The notes: generated by a model not told the origin, from the sequence alone. Counted from the first letter of the stretch, positions 17,120-26,289 are shown. The stretch is 64,000 bases of DNA from Arenibacter echinorum (GCF_003259375.1 NZ_QLLN01000004.1:1-64000), one strand, 5' to 3'. Made by a program: numbers and translations.

Positions 17120-18232
17120 TTATGCGCCAAGGGCTGCAGGTTTTATTTCGTTCCAAACTTTTATGTTATCATCTGGTTTTATTCCATTTAAAATTTGGAT
17201 ATAGATTCCGTCACTCACCCCTAATTGAATTTCCCTACGTTCAAATTTCTGGCTCCCCGTAGCAATTTCGACGAAAGGTTTTTTGGTATCGGGATCAAAT
17301 TGGATCAAGGCTTCCTTCACCGCCAGAACACTATCTGCCTTGGCCAAAATAATTGAAGCATTGGCACTAAGACCCGCCCTGATAAATATGGAATCGCGTT
17401 TCTTTAAAGTACCTTTGATCTCAAACTGAATGGCTCCATTTTCCACTTTTCCCTTGGGCGCAATATAGTCCAGGACGGCGTCGAACACAGCATTCTCTAT
17501 TGCCCCCACTGTAATTTCCAGGGGTAGATTTTCTTTAATTTTACCCACTTCCGACTCGTCTACCTTGCCTTCAAAAATCATCTTGTCTACATCAGCAATG
17601 GCTGCAATGGTAGTGCCCTCATTAAAATTATTGGATTCTATGACCTGATTCCCAACTTCTACCGGCACTTCCAACACCATTCCGCTCACCGTTGCCCGTA
17701 TCAAGGTATTTGCCTCATTGCCATACCCTTTGGTAGTTCCGGTTTTAACGATATCGTAGCGTTTGTTGGCAGCAGCATAAGATTGCTTGGCCTGGTCATA
17801 GGCAACCTCTGCCTTTTCCAGATCTACTTTGGAAATTACCCCCTTATCGAACAAGGTTTTTTGTCGTTCCCAATTGCGCTTTTGGTCATCCAAAGAAATC
17901 TTGGCCTCTTCTATGGTATTCTTGGCCTCGTTCAAGGAAGACAGGTTGGGAACCACCTTTATCTTGGCAATCAAATCGCCAGATTTAACATAGTCGCCCC
18001 CTTCCACAAAAACTTCCTCTATAACCCCTGAAATATTAGGTTTTATCAATACCTCTTCCAAAGGCAGTATACTGCCCGTAGCCACAGTTTTCTTTATGAT
18101 AGTTTGTGTAGAAGGCTTTTCAGTGGCATAGACCACCGGATCTTCGGCATTCTTTTTATACAGGTAAAACAAGGCCCCACCACAGCTAAAAACGATAAAT
18201 AATAAAATTATAACAGTAATCGACTTTTTCAT
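17120..18232 (-). CDS. Periplasmic adaptor (membrane-fusion) protein, copy 2
   Basis: This 370-residue paralog of the first adaptor has an N-terminal membrane helix (about 5-24), the lipoyl half-motif region (ATGSILPLEEVLIKPNISG), a helical hairpin (about 95-145) and similar barrel domains. It shares long stretches with copy 1, such as GDLIAKIKVVPN and IFEGKVDESEVGK. It sits between the second permease pair and the ATPase gene. Confidence 0.9.
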   Translation of the reverse strand: MKKSITVIILLFIVFSCGGALFYLYKKNAEDPVVYATEKPSTQTIIKKTVATGSILPLEEVLIKPNISGVIEEVFVEGGDYVKSGDLIAKIKVVPNLSSLNEAKNTIEEAKISLDDQKRNWERQKTLFDKGVISKVDLEKAEVAYDQAKQSYAAANKRYDIVKTGTTKGYGNEANTLIRATVSGMVLEVPVEVGNQVIESNNFNEGTTIAAIADVDKMIFEGKVDESEVGKIKENLPLEITVGAIENAVFDAVLDYIAPKGKVENGAIQFEIKGTLKKRDSIFIRAGLSANASIILAKADSVLAVKEALIQFDPDTKKPFVEIATGSQKFERREIQLGVSDGIYIQILNGIKPDDNIKVWNEIKPAALGA

Positions 18233-18318
18233 GTTTTTGATTTGTTTTTGATTGATTGATTTCTACTAATATTTTTATTCTTAGTTCAAAATTTTAAAGC
18301 TTCACAATGATGGAATGG

Positions 18319-19578
18319 CTACTCCATTCTCAATGCCTCTATTGGCTTAACTTTTATAGCACTTTGGGCAGGTATAAATCCGGCCAGCAACCCCGATACC
18401 ACCAAAATAATCAAGGCCACCAGTACCACCCCTAAACTTACACTGGGATTTGCGAACATTTCAATTGGCCCATTGCTTGCCAGAAAATAATTAACGAGGT
18501 AGATGACCAAGGCCCCAAAACTTATTCCGGCCATCCCGGACATGATGGTCAAAAAAATAGATTCCATAATAATTTGAAGCTTAATGGACCATGGGTTTTC
18601 ACCCAAAGCCCGTCGTATCCCTATTTCCTTGGTCCGCTCCTTGACCACTATCAACATAATATTGCTAACCCCAATTACACCGGACAACAATACCAACACA
18701 CCAACAAAATAAGCTATCCACCGCATGGCCTTAAATAGGCCCAGCACTCTGTTAAACTCTTCAAACAGATCAAAATGCCCAACAGCACGTAAATCTTGGG
18801 GATGAATTTTTTGATTTTCCCGTACTACCGTAAATATCTGCTCCTTTAGTTGGGTGATGGAAGAATTATCATTGGCCGTAATGGCCATCCAACCAACGTT
18901 GTTAGCTTGGTTAAAAGCTTGGGAAAAGGAAGTAAAGGGTATAAAAATTTCCTTTTGGATCTCCTCGGCATTGCCATCATTGGAATTCTTCCTATAGGTA
19001 CCAACAACCATGAAATTTACTCCCTGGATCTTAATATAGGTGCCTATTGCCTCTTCCCCCACATCATATAGGCTAGTACGAACCCCTTCTCCGATTACCG
19101 CCACCTTTCTTTTTCCTTCTATATCCAATTGGTTAATAAATCTGCCGGAGGTGATGCTCATTGGATCCTGATTTATAATATCCGGATAATCCCCGTAGAC
19201 ATTAAATGCCCCGGTTTTTATTCCCCTCACCACATTATTGGTTCCATTAAAACCTCCCAATTGATTTCTAGGGGACACAAACCTTAGATCTGGCACTTTT
19301 TGTTTTATAGCGGCTACATCCTCCAATTTAAAAGTAAAACGCCTTCCCTTTGGCAGGCCTTTGTAGGCTATGGAGGTTCCTTGGGTCCACATAAACATTG
19401 TATTGGTTGCGATATCACCAAAATTGGAGCGTATACCGTTCTCCAATCCCTTCCCTGCCGCTAAGAGAACGATCAATATCAATATACCCCAAAAAACTCC
19501 AAATGCGGTTAAAATGGTCCTGAACCAGTTGCTGGTCAGCACTTCAAGTATTTCTTTCCATCGGTCCTTATTGAACAT
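18319..19578 (-). CDS. MacB-type ABC transporter permease, copy 2B
   Basis: This 419-residue permease has the standard MacB layout without an ATPase: N-terminal helix, MacB_PCD periplasmic domain (about 50-250), three C-terminal helices, the VVKERTKEIGIRRALGENPWS coupling motif and a C-terminus ending KVKPIEALRME. It follows its partner permease by 28 bp. It is most similar in order and motifs to copy 1B, consistent with duplication of a permease-pair block. Confidence 0.92.
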   Translation of the reverse strand: MFNKDRWKEILEVLTSNWFRTILTAFGVFWGILILIVLLAAGKGLENGIRSNFGDIATNTMFMWTQGTSIAYKGLPKGRRFTFKLEDVAAIKQKVPDLRFVSPRNQLGGFNGTNNVVRGIKTGAFNVYGDYPDIINQDPMSITSGRFINQLDIEGKRKVAVIGEGVRTSLYDVGEEAIGTYIKIQGVNFMVVGTYRKNSNDGNAEEIQKEIFIPFTSFSQAFNQANNVGWMAITANDNSSITQLKEQIFTVVRENQKIHPQDLRAVGHFDLFEEFNRVLGLFKAMRWIAYFVGVLVLLSGVIGVSNIMLIVVKERTKEIGIRRALGENPWSIKLQIIMESIFLTIMSGMAGISFGALVIYLVNYFLASNGPIEMFANPSVSLGVVLVALIILVVSGLLAGFIPAQSAIKVKPIEALRME

Positions 19579-19606
19579 ATCATTTGGTTATTTAAAATCA
19601 ACGGTC

Positions 19607-20854
19607 CTATTCATCCCTCAAGGCTTCAATAGGTCTAATGGTAGCGGCGCGCCAAGCTGGGAAAAAACCTGCCAAGGCCCCGGCTATTATCAATAAAAAA
19701 ACCGTACTGAGTGCAACCCTGAAATTAATGGAAGGATTAAGGACATAATCTACCTGAAGGTTTGGCCCCACCAATTCCAATAATCCCATACTAAATATTA
19801 GTCCGGCCAACCCTGCAACACTGGTAACAAAGATTGCCTCGTGCAATATCATGCCCACAATAGCCCTTGGCCGTGCACCCAAAGCCTTCCTTACCCCTAT
19901 CTCCCGGGTTCTTTCTTTCACAATAATCATCATAATATTGCTGACGCCTACCACTCCGGCCACAATAGTGCATATACCAACGAACCAAAAGAAGAACTTA
20001 ATCCCTCCCGTTAAATTTTGGAATCGCTTTACAGCTTCCAGTGTATTAAACGTATTTACGGCACTGGGGTCATTGGGTGCTACCATATGAGCCTCCTTGA
20101 GGTAGGTTTTGATGTCTTCCGTCAATTTTACGGACTTTGCAACAGTCTCATTCAGACTGACGGAAGGCTTTAATGTATAGAACAGCATATTTAGGTTATC
20201 GCTTCCATTAAAAACCCGTTGGGCTGTACTTATTGGGATAAATAGTCTATCCTCTTCCCTATCGCCGCCCTTATCCCCATACACCCCAATGATCTGAAAA
20301 TTAATCCCGGAAAGCTTCAAAAATGTACCAATGGGATTTTCTTCCCCTTTAAGCAATTCCCGCCTAATTTTATTGCTGATCACCACTACCTTGGCTACGC
20401 TTTCCTCATCTCCATAATTTAAATAGCGGCCTTGGGAAATATATTGATTTTCGATATTCTGAAATAAGGGAGACACGCCCTGTACGGAATAGGAACCTGA
20501 TTCGGCATTATAATCTACAGTTACATTTCTTACCCTAAAAAACGGGGATTTATTCTCAAGGTCTTCGGCAAATTTGGAATTTATAGCTTGATAATTACTA
20601 TTTCTTAGCTGTATGGGCCTACCTGGATTTAAGCCCATGTATTCATGGGTTGTAACCTGTGTCCATACCCCGATCCTGTTACTGGCATCGGCTTCAAATT
20701 CTTTGGCAATACCATTCTGCATGCCCTGTCCAAAAGCCAATAAAACCACTAAAATAAAAATACCCGAGGCTACGGAAACACCTGTAAGAATAGTACGGAG
20801 TTTATTTTTTCGTATGGCATCAAAAATTTCCTGCCATCTTTCAATATCAAACAT
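19607..20854 (-). CDS. MacB-type ABC transporter permease, copy 2A (first gene of exporter operon)
   Basis: This 415-residue permease has the same family layout, with coupling motif VKERTREIGVRKALGARPRA and C-terminus TIRPIEALRDE. It is the first gene of the eight-gene leftward operon that ends at tolC or tsaB. The upstream 88-bp gap holds a near-match to a -7 box (TACATTTC, 20889-20896) but no exact one. The exported substrate could be a lipid, peptide or small toxic molecule; sequence does not say. Confidence 0.92.
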   Translation of the reverse strand: MFDIERWQEIFDAIRKNKLRTILTGVSVASGIFILVVLLAFGQGMQNGIAKEFEADASNRIGVWTQVTTHEYMGLNPGRPIQLRNSNYQAINSKFAEDLENKSPFFRVRNVTVDYNAESGSYSVQGVSPLFQNIENQYISQGRYLNYGDEESVAKVVVISNKIRRELLKGEENPIGTFLKLSGINFQIIGVYGDKGGDREEDRLFIPISTAQRVFNGSDNLNMLFYTLKPSVSLNETVAKSVKLTEDIKTYLKEAHMVAPNDPSAVNTFNTLEAVKRFQNLTGGIKFFFWFVGICTIVAGVVGVSNIMMIIVKERTREIGVRKALGARPRAIVGMILHEAIFVTSVAGLAGLIFSMGLLELVGPNLQVDYVLNPSINFRVALSTVFLLIIAGALAGFFPAWRAATIRPIEALRDE

Positions 20855-20942
20855 AGGCCCAATAGTGTTTATTGAATAAGACCCTTGCGAAATGTAATTG
20901 TTACAGATGTAACTCTAAATAAATGTTAAAATTGATCTATAA

Positions 20943-21155
20943 TTAGGCTTTCATCTTTTTATAGATAAAGAAAAATAAACCAGCCACCAAAAGATAGGGA
21001 ACGGCCATAAGATATACAATACCATTATTGATACCTTTAGCAGTAGCCTCACTGCCTTCACTTTCCAATACTGCCCTACACATGGCGCATTGAGCTTCGG
21101 CCAATTCCGGAACCAACACAAAAACCAAAGTTAAAATCAATATGGTATACCGCAT
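20943..21155 (-). CDS. Small CXXC membrane protein in the oxidase assembly cluster
   Basis: This 70-residue protein has a signal peptide (1-22, ending AEAQ), a CAMC pair (Cys23, Cys26) at the mature N-terminus, and one membrane helix (about 44-64) with a basic tail. I chose the ATG at 21155 (MRYTIL); the frame continues to 21200 but that part overlaps the DUF420 gene and spoils the signal peptide. Function is unknown. Its position after SCO and DUF420 genes suggests a role in cytochrome oxidase or copper/thiol chemistry in the periplasm. It is the last gene of its operon. Confidence 0.75.
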   Translation of the reverse strand: MRYTILILTLVFVLVPELAEAQCAMCRAVLESEGSEATAKGINNGIVYLMAVPYLLVAGLFFFIYKKMKA

Positions 21156-21189
21156 TTTTAAAGTAGTAGGTCTTGGATATGTTGATTTT

Positions 21190-21723
21190 TTAGTGCACAT
21201 AATAAGGAGATATCATTAAATAGACCACTACCCCGGTAACGGCCACATACAGCCATAACGGAAAGGTAATCTTTGCCAGTTTCCTATGGGCCGCATAATT
21301 TTTAAGGTAAGCCTTTGCATAGGTACGCAGTACCAAAGGTATAATTACTATAGAAAGTATGATATGGGTTACCAAAATAAAGAAATAGATATATCTCACA
21401 ATCCCTTCTCCACCAAACGATGTAGAATCCGAGGTCATATGATAGGCCACATACATTACTAGAAATGCCAAGGAAAGAACAATACAAGCGGTCATCAATT
21501 TTTGATGCAGCTCCAACTTCCCGTTTTTAACGGCAAGAACGGCAACCACCAACAAAACGGCAGTTAACCCATTTATAGAAGCATATATGGGAGGTAAAAA
21601 ACCTAGAGGCTCCACATTGGGCAATTTAACCCCAAAGAGCAACGCCACTACAAGGGGTATAACAATGGAAACCAAGTTTATGATTTTATTGAATTTTTTT
21701 TCTTTTAAAGCGATTGCATCCAT
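21190..21723 (-). CDS. DUF420 membrane protein
   Basis: This 177-residue protein has five predicted membrane helices and conserved histidines in helices (YHMTSD, THIILS, AAHRKLAK), as in the DUF420 family linked to cytochrome oxidase biogenesis in Bacteroidetes and Bacillus (CtaM-like). Its ATG overlaps the stop of the SCO gene by one base (TAATG), showing translational coupling. The exact biochemical role in the family is not settled here. Confidence 0.85.
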   Translation of the reverse strand: MDAIALKEKKFNKIINLVSIVIPLVVALLFGVKLPNVEPLGFLPPIYASINGLTAVLLVVAVLAVKNGKLELHQKLMTACIVLSLAFLVMYVAYHMTSDSTSFGGEGIVRYIYFFILVTHIILSIVIIPLVLRTYAKAYLKNYAAHRKLAKITFPLWLYVAVTGVVVYLMISPYYVH

Positions 21724-22451
21724 TATTCTTCCAATAATTTTTTGATATCCTCTTTTAGGATCGATATCTGTTCCTCTTCCCCGTGGTCATTTTCCCCTTC
21801 CTGCTCGGTAATGGTCCCCCTGTAATACACAATTGGATTTCCAAACTTATCTACCCTGGAACGTATAAAACCATTTTTATCCACCAAAGCAAAAAGACCC
21901 GAATGTTCAAACCCGCCTTCCGCCTCCGGAACTTCAGCTGCAAAAATACTAAATCCGGTATTGGCCAAGGTATAAATATCGATTAGATTCCCCGTCAGTA
22001 AATGCCAATCCATGTTGGTTATGCCGTAATCTTCGGCATATTCCTTTAATACCCCGGGCGTATCATATTCTGGATTTATGGTGAATGAAGCTACCCCAAA
22101 ATTTTCAAAATCCTTAAATTCATTTTGAATCTGAACCAAATTTTTGTTCATTATGGGGCAAATTGTAGGACAGGTAGTAAAAAAGAACTCCACCAGATAA
22201 ACCTTTCCCTTATAATCGTCATTGGTAATCAATAAACTGTCCTGATCCATAAAGGCAAATGGCGGCACTCTGCGTCTTTCACCGTTCATTTCAACATAGG
22301 CCAGCTTATCATTGGCATCTTTTAGGTTTAACCTGTCATTTTGTATAACGGAACCACCTTGGACCCGATCAACAATTTTTGGAACAAAAATGATTCCAAA
22401 AACAAGGATTACCAATGAAACCCAAACATATGTATAATTATTCTTTTGCAT
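21723..22451 (-). CDS. SCO1/SenC family copper chaperone
   Basis: This 242-residue protein is anchored by an N-terminal helix (about 9-27) and has a thioredoxin-like domain with the copper-binding pair Cys94/Cys98 in FTTCPTICP and a conserved His (about 183, in FEHSG). SCO proteins deliver copper or reduce the CuA site of oxidase subunit II. It is coupled to both neighbours by one-base TAATG overlaps. Its client here would be the subunit II encoded at 47.7-48.8 kb. Confidence 0.92.
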   Translation of the reverse strand: MQKNNYTYVWVSLVILVFGIIFVPKIVDRVQGGSVIQNDRLNLKDANDKLAYVEMNGERRRVPPFAFMDQDSLLITNDDYKGKVYLVEFFFTTCPTICPIMNKNLVQIQNEFKDFENFGVASFTINPEYDTPGVLKEYAEDYGITNMDWHLLTGNLIDIYTLANTGFSIFAAEVPEAEGGFEHSGLFALVDKNGFIRSRVDKFGNPIVYYRGTITEQEGENDHGEEEQISILKEDIKKLLEE

Positions 22452-23083
22452 TATTTTGGCCTATCAGCACTGTTCTTTTTAAGGGCCATCCGATATTCGG
22501 CCAATATAATTTTTACATCATCCTCCATCTTATTGTTTAAATCCGCCACCGAGGACGTATCAAAACCGTATTTAACACCCTCATCCTCATCATCGTCCCT
22601 TCCCCTAAGCACTCTATTCTTATCAATAATAAATACATAGGGAGTACCCAGATTCCCGTCCAAGCTCAGGTTTGTCTTTAAACTCTTAAAAAGCCTATTA
22701 ATTTCATCCTCATCGCCATAAACAAAATTCCATTTACCCACATCTGCCAATTGCTCCAGTTCCTTTTTCAATTCTTCCACGCTCTGCTCTGTACCTTTGG
22801 GCATGACCATAACAAATTGAAAATCGTTAAACTCGTTAAAGCGCTTGTATATCTTCTGGTTCAAATTAAAGGCATTGCCCTTTTTACTTTCCACGTCCTT
22901 TCCAAGAAACCCCAATACGGTAATTTTACCTTCCAAGGATACATCCTTGGCATCGAAATTAATTTCAGGAACATTCTCTGTTAAGGTTGCCAATTTGCCA
23001 AAGTTGGTAATGCCTGTAGCAAAAAATAGATATATCACTATAGGCAGGACAAATAAGGTAAGCAATACTAATGTTTTCTTCAT
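22451..23083 (-). CDS. Membrane-anchored thioredoxin-like protein lacking the CXXC motif
   Basis: This 210-residue protein has one N-terminal helix (about 5-23) and a thioredoxin-like core (GKITVLGFLGKD, NFVYGDEDEINRLF, GTPYVFIIDKNRVLRGRDD). Where SCO proteins have CxxxC it reads KDVESKKGN, so it has no redox or copper thiols; no Cys is visible in the mature part. I chose the ATG at 23083 (MKKTLVLL) because the longer frame lacks a clean signal anchor. It is first in a four-gene operon with SCO, DUF420 and the small CXXC protein. A TATTTTTG at 23168-23175 next to the upstream terminator may be its promoter. Confidence 0.75.
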   Translation of the reverse strand: MKKTLVLLTLFVLPIVIYLFFATGITNFGKLATLTENVPEINFDAKDVSLEGKITVLGFLGKDVESKKGNAFNLNQKIYKRFNEFNDFQFVMVMPKGTEQSVEELKKELEQLADVGKWNFVYGDEDEINRLFKSLKTNLSLDGNLGTPYVFIIDKNRVLRGRDDDEDEGVKYGFDTSSVADLNNKMEDDVKIILAEYRMALKKNSADRPK

Positions 23084-23173
23084 CCAATGTATATTAGTTT
23101 CCAAGATTACAGTTTGGACGAAAAAGAACAATCCTCCGCTGTAAAATCAGCACAAACCAAATAAGTACAAAAA

Positions 23174-23204
23174 TAAAAAAGACGGTTGTTATACCGTCTT
23201 TTTA
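23174..23204 (-). terminator. Intrinsic terminator after oxidase subunit IV
   Basis: An 11-bp stem (23176-23186 with 23193-23203) with a 6-nt loop is followed on the minus strand by a T-rich run. It lies 17 bp beyond the subunit IV stop and separates the oxidase subunit operon from the SCO operon. Confidence 0.85.
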
Positions 23205-23220
23205 AGCTGTTAATTATTCG

Positions 23221-23604
23221 TTAGAAATTCCACTTAACAAAGCCATCGCTATAAACGTGGTATATATAGTCTGCTTCAAAGAGAAGAATAAAAATAAGGT
23301 AGGCCACAAGGAATATAGGGGTCCATACAATAGCTCTTCTCAAAGAACTCTTTTCATCCCTAAGGTGCATAAAGTCCCACGCAATATAATAAGCCTTTAC
23401 CAAGGTTAATATGATAAAAATCCAATTTAAGACTTTCATTCCCAGAAAATGGGAATGAGTCAAAGCAGCAGGTTTTAAAATCCCCAATGCCACTTCAACT
23501 ATAGTCACCAAAGTAAGGAATATAAGTACGCCCCATATTTTTTGGGTGTTGGACTTAAACTTTAACAGACCTCTAAATATTTCGAGTTTATGTTCGTGTG
23601 CCAT
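23221..23604 (-). CDS. Cytochrome c oxidase subunit IV
   Basis: This 127-residue protein has three or four membrane helices (about 20-40, 48-70, 82-105) typical of the prokaryotic subunit IV family (COX4_pro). It is a small accessory subunit of heme-copper oxidases. It follows subunit III by 55 bp and precedes a terminator, so it is the last gene of the ctaB/subunit III operon. Confidence 0.8.
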   Translation of the reverse strand: MAHEHKLEIFRGLLKFKSNTQKIWGVLIFLTLVTIVEVALGILKPAALTHSHFLGMKVLNWIFIILTLVKAYYIAWDFMHLRDEKSSLRRAIVWTPIFLVAYLIFILLFEADYIYHVYSDGFVKWNF

Positions 23605-23659
23605 TTCTAATTCTATTTTTTATATATTCTTTAAAGTATAAAAACTAATTCTAAGCAAA

Positions 23660-24634
23660 TTATACCAAGTAGAAGAAGGTAAATACAAATACCCAAACCA
23701 AATCTACAAAGTGCCAGTATAATCCAACTTTTTCCACCATTTCATAATGCCCCCTTCTCTCATAAGTACCAAGAATAACATTAAAAAAGATAATACAATT
23801 GATTATTACACCGGAAAATACGTGAAAGCCGTGAAAACCAGTGATAAAGAAAAAGAAATCGGCAAACAACCTACTACCATACTCATTGCGCACCAGATTA
23901 GCTCCTTCTACAACAAGCGTAGCATCGTTCAATTTTTTCAAAGTTTCATCCCTTGTCAAAACAGTTTTATGGCCATCCTCGTTCAATAATTCTGTACGAA
24001 TCAATACATTCGGATTGGACTTTACCCCTTCAACCACCTCATTCAAGGAGTAACTGGGCAAAGCATCGCCTTTGTAGTACCAAATTCCGTTTTTCTTTTC
24101 ATGATCAACCCTGTCTTCTTGCAAAGTCTCGGCAAAATCCCTTAAAGCAAGTCGATCGCCTGAATCGGCACTAACAAATTGCAGTACTCTACCGCCTTTG
24201 GTTTCCAAAGCTCCAAAATCACCTTTTATAAAAGTAGCCCATTCCCAAGCCTGTGAGCCTACGAAAATTGCCCCTCCAATAATAGTAAGGAACATATACC
24301 AGACTACCTTTGTCTTTTGTAATTTATGTCCGGCATCAACAGCCAATACCATGGTTACAGAGGACATAATCAAAATAAAGGTCATGAACGCCACATAGTA
24401 CATAGGATAGTTACCATGAAAAAACGGAACGTGGGTAAACACCTCATCGGCGATTGGCCAAGTTTCTATAAACTTAAATCTTGAAAAACCATATGCAGCA
24501 AGAAAGCCAGAAAACGTCAAAGCATCGGACACAAGAAAAAACCACATCATCAACTTTCCGTAGCTAGCACCTAGAGGTTGATTTCCTCCACCCCAGACAT
24601 TTTCTTCTGTACCCGTAGTAACCGTAGTATCCAT
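23660..24634 (-). CDS. Cytochrome c oxidase subunit III with a large central insertion
   Basis: This 324-residue heme-copper oxidase subunit III has recognisable helices with SYGKLMMWFFLVSDALTF and a C-terminal GFHGFHVFSG...YWHFVDLVW block. Between the helix ending WATFIKG (138) and the helix starting RLFADFF (255) lies a hydrophilic segment of about 115 residues not present in canonical subunit III. It includes GGRVLQFVSADSGD and VVEGANLVRNEYG. A promoter-like box lies just upstream (24665). The adjacent gene encodes a second, shorter subunit III. Confidence 0.9.
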   Translation of the reverse strand: MDTTVTTGTEENVWGGGNQPLGASYGKLMMWFFLVSDALTFSGFLAAYGFSRFKFIETWPIADEVFTHVPFFHGNYPMYYVAFMTFILIMSSVTMVLAVDAGHKLQKTKVVWYMFLTIIGGAIFVGSQAWEWATFIKGDFGALETKGGRVLQFVSADSGDRLALRDFAETLQEDRVDHEKKNGIWYYKGDALPSYSLNEVVEGVKSNPNVLIRTELLNEDGHKTVLTRDETLKKLNDATLVVEGANLVRNEYGSRLFADFFFFITGFHGFHVFSGVIINCIIFFNVILGTYERRGHYEMVEKVGLYWHFVDLVWVFVFTFFYLV

Positions 24635-24664
24635 ATAAAAATTATAGCGTTAATAAAATTTTCA

Positions 24665-24693
24665 CAAATTTACATTTTTTTCGGCTAAACAAA
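24665..24693 (-). promoter_or_regulatory. Possible promoter for subunit III
   Basis: The minus strand reads TTTTG, a 17-nt gap and TAAATTTG (24672-24665). The box matches TAnnTTTG but the spacer is shorter than the usual 19-21 nt. Confidence 0.4.
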
Positions 24694-24781
24694 ATTTTTG
24701 CCTTTTAAAAATGGCAAAAAAAACCCATTCTAAATAAGCGCACCTAGAATACCTTCTAATTACCAAAGAATTAGCCCCTCT

Positions 24782-25363
24782 TTAGTTCACGAAATACATG
24801 AAAAGAATTAAATAAATCCAAAGAATATCCAAAAAATGCCAAAATGTAGCTCCCAATTCCAAACCGAGCATTTCCTCGGAGGAATACTTATTTCGCAAAT
24901 GATTGGCAATAACCACCAAAAGGGAAATAATACCAGCAACAACGTGAACAATATGTACTGCCGCTATTAAAAAGACATAGGACATTTTAATATTGCTCGT
25001 AGGTCCGGTAAAATAGTAGCCATTGGCTACCATCTGTGAAAATCCGTTGAATTGCAATATTATAAATGTAATCCCCAGGGCCAGTGTTAATAATAGCCAA
25101 CTAGTACACTGCTTGACCCTATCCTGCCTTATGGCCTTCTTAGCCATAATATAGGTTATACTGCTTATAATTATAACTATGGTACTCGCCAAAAACGATG
25201 ATGGCAAAGTTAGGTCCTTGATCCAATCTTCCCGAGAACTACTTACTATATAGGCGCTGGTCCAACCAGCAAATCCCATTAGCAAGCTCACAATCCCGAA
25301 CCAGAGCATCATTTTCTTTGCCCTTGCGTTTTTTTCCTTTCCCGTACCCTGTGTTAAGTCCAT
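24782..25363 (-). CDS. Cytochrome c oxidase subunit III (short paralog)
   Basis: This 193-residue protein has five membrane helices and the subunit III signatures GFAGWTSAYIVSS, HIVHVVAG and ATFWHFLDILWIYLILFMYFVN. It lacks the long hydrophilic insertion of its neighbour. It follows ctaB by 5 bp and is surely co-transcribed with it. Two adjacent subunit III-type proteins occur in Bacteroidetes oxidase clusters; both could sit in one complex. Confidence 0.9.
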   Translation of the reverse strand: MDLTQGTGKEKNARAKKMMLWFGIVSLLMGFAGWTSAYIVSSSREDWIKDLTLPSSFLASTIVIIISSITYIMAKKAIRQDRVKQCTSWLLLTLALGITFIILQFNGFSQMVANGYYFTGPTSNIKMSYVFLIAAVHIVHVVAGIISLLVVIANHLRNKYSSEEMLGLELGATFWHFLDILWIYLILFMYFVN

Positions 25364-25368
25364 CCTTA

Positions 25369-26268
25369 TTAAATAAATTTATCCATTACATATACCACTT
25401 GCATCAGTGTTATATAACTTACACTGGCCAACATTAATTTCCTTGCCGAAGCATTATCTCTTTTTTCATATAATCGAAAGGCAAAGAACAACATTACCGT
25501 ACCCATTAAAAAAACAATTATAGCGGCCACAATTGATAATTGAAGCCTTCCCGTGAAGCCAAATACGGGAATTACCGAAATAATCATCATCCAAATGGTA
25601 TACATAATTATTTGCAAAGCGGTACCCTTATCCTTTTTACCAGTAGGAAGCATTTTAAAACCACCTTTCTTATAATCCTCGTCCAACATCCAACCTAAAG
25701 CCCAGAAATGTGGAAACTGCCAAAAGAACTGTATCATAAACAAGGTCCCAGGCTCAATTCCAAAATTATCCGTAGCGGCCACCCATCCCAACATAAAGGG
25801 AATAGCACCCGGAAAAGCACCTACAAAGACAGCTAAGGGCGTTTTAGTCTTCAAAGGCGTATAGACGCTTGTGTACAAAAAAATGGAGATAGCGCCGAAC
25901 ATGGCCGTCTTGGGGTTAAGAAAATACAAGGCCACGATTCCCAAAATTGTCATCAGAACAGCAATGGTCATAGCCGTGGTTACGGACATTCTACCTGCTG
26001 GTATAGGTCTATTCTTGGTGCGGCTCATTAACGCATCAAGGTCCTTTTCTATAATCTGATTATAGGCATTGGAAGCCCCTACCATACAATACCCGCCAAA
26101 AGCCAAAAGTAAAACCGAAGAAAAATTGATTTCAACGGCACCAAGAAAATACCCTGCTATAGAAGAAAAGACTACACTGACAGCGAGCCTTGCTTTAGTA
26201 ATTTCTTTAAAGTCAGCAAAATATACCGCTATTGAGGTGTTTTTCACTGAACCGACCGCCGTTTTCAT
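25369..26268 (-). CDS. ctaB: Protoheme IX farnesyltransferase (heme O synthase) CtaB
   Basis: This 299-residue UbiA-family prenyltransferase converts heme B to heme O by adding a farnesyl group. It has about nine membrane helices, the first Asp-rich motif NQIIEKDLDALMSRTKNRPI (about 66-85) and the second in WMLDEDYKKGGFKMLP. It is the first gene of the operon with two subunit III genes and subunit IV. No ctaA (heme A synthase) gene lies in the window. A very good promoter lies 22 bp upstream of the start. Confidence 0.95.
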   Translation of the reverse strand: MKTAVGSVKNTSIAVYFADFKEITKARLAVSVVFSSIAGYFLGAVEINFSSVLLLAFGGYCMVGASNAYNQIIEKDLDALMSRTKNRPIPAGRMSVTTAMTIAVLMTILGIVALYFLNPKTAMFGAISIFLYTSVYTPLKTKTPLAVFVGAFPGAIPFMLGWVAATDNFGIEPGTLFMIQFFWQFPHFWALGWMLDEDYKKGGFKMLPTGKKDKGTALQIIMYTIWMMIISVIPVFGFTGRLQLSIVAAIIVFLMGTVMLFFAFRLYEKRDNASARKLMLASVSYITLMQVVYVMDKFI

Positions 26269-26289
26269 TTACATTTTTTAAATGGTGTG

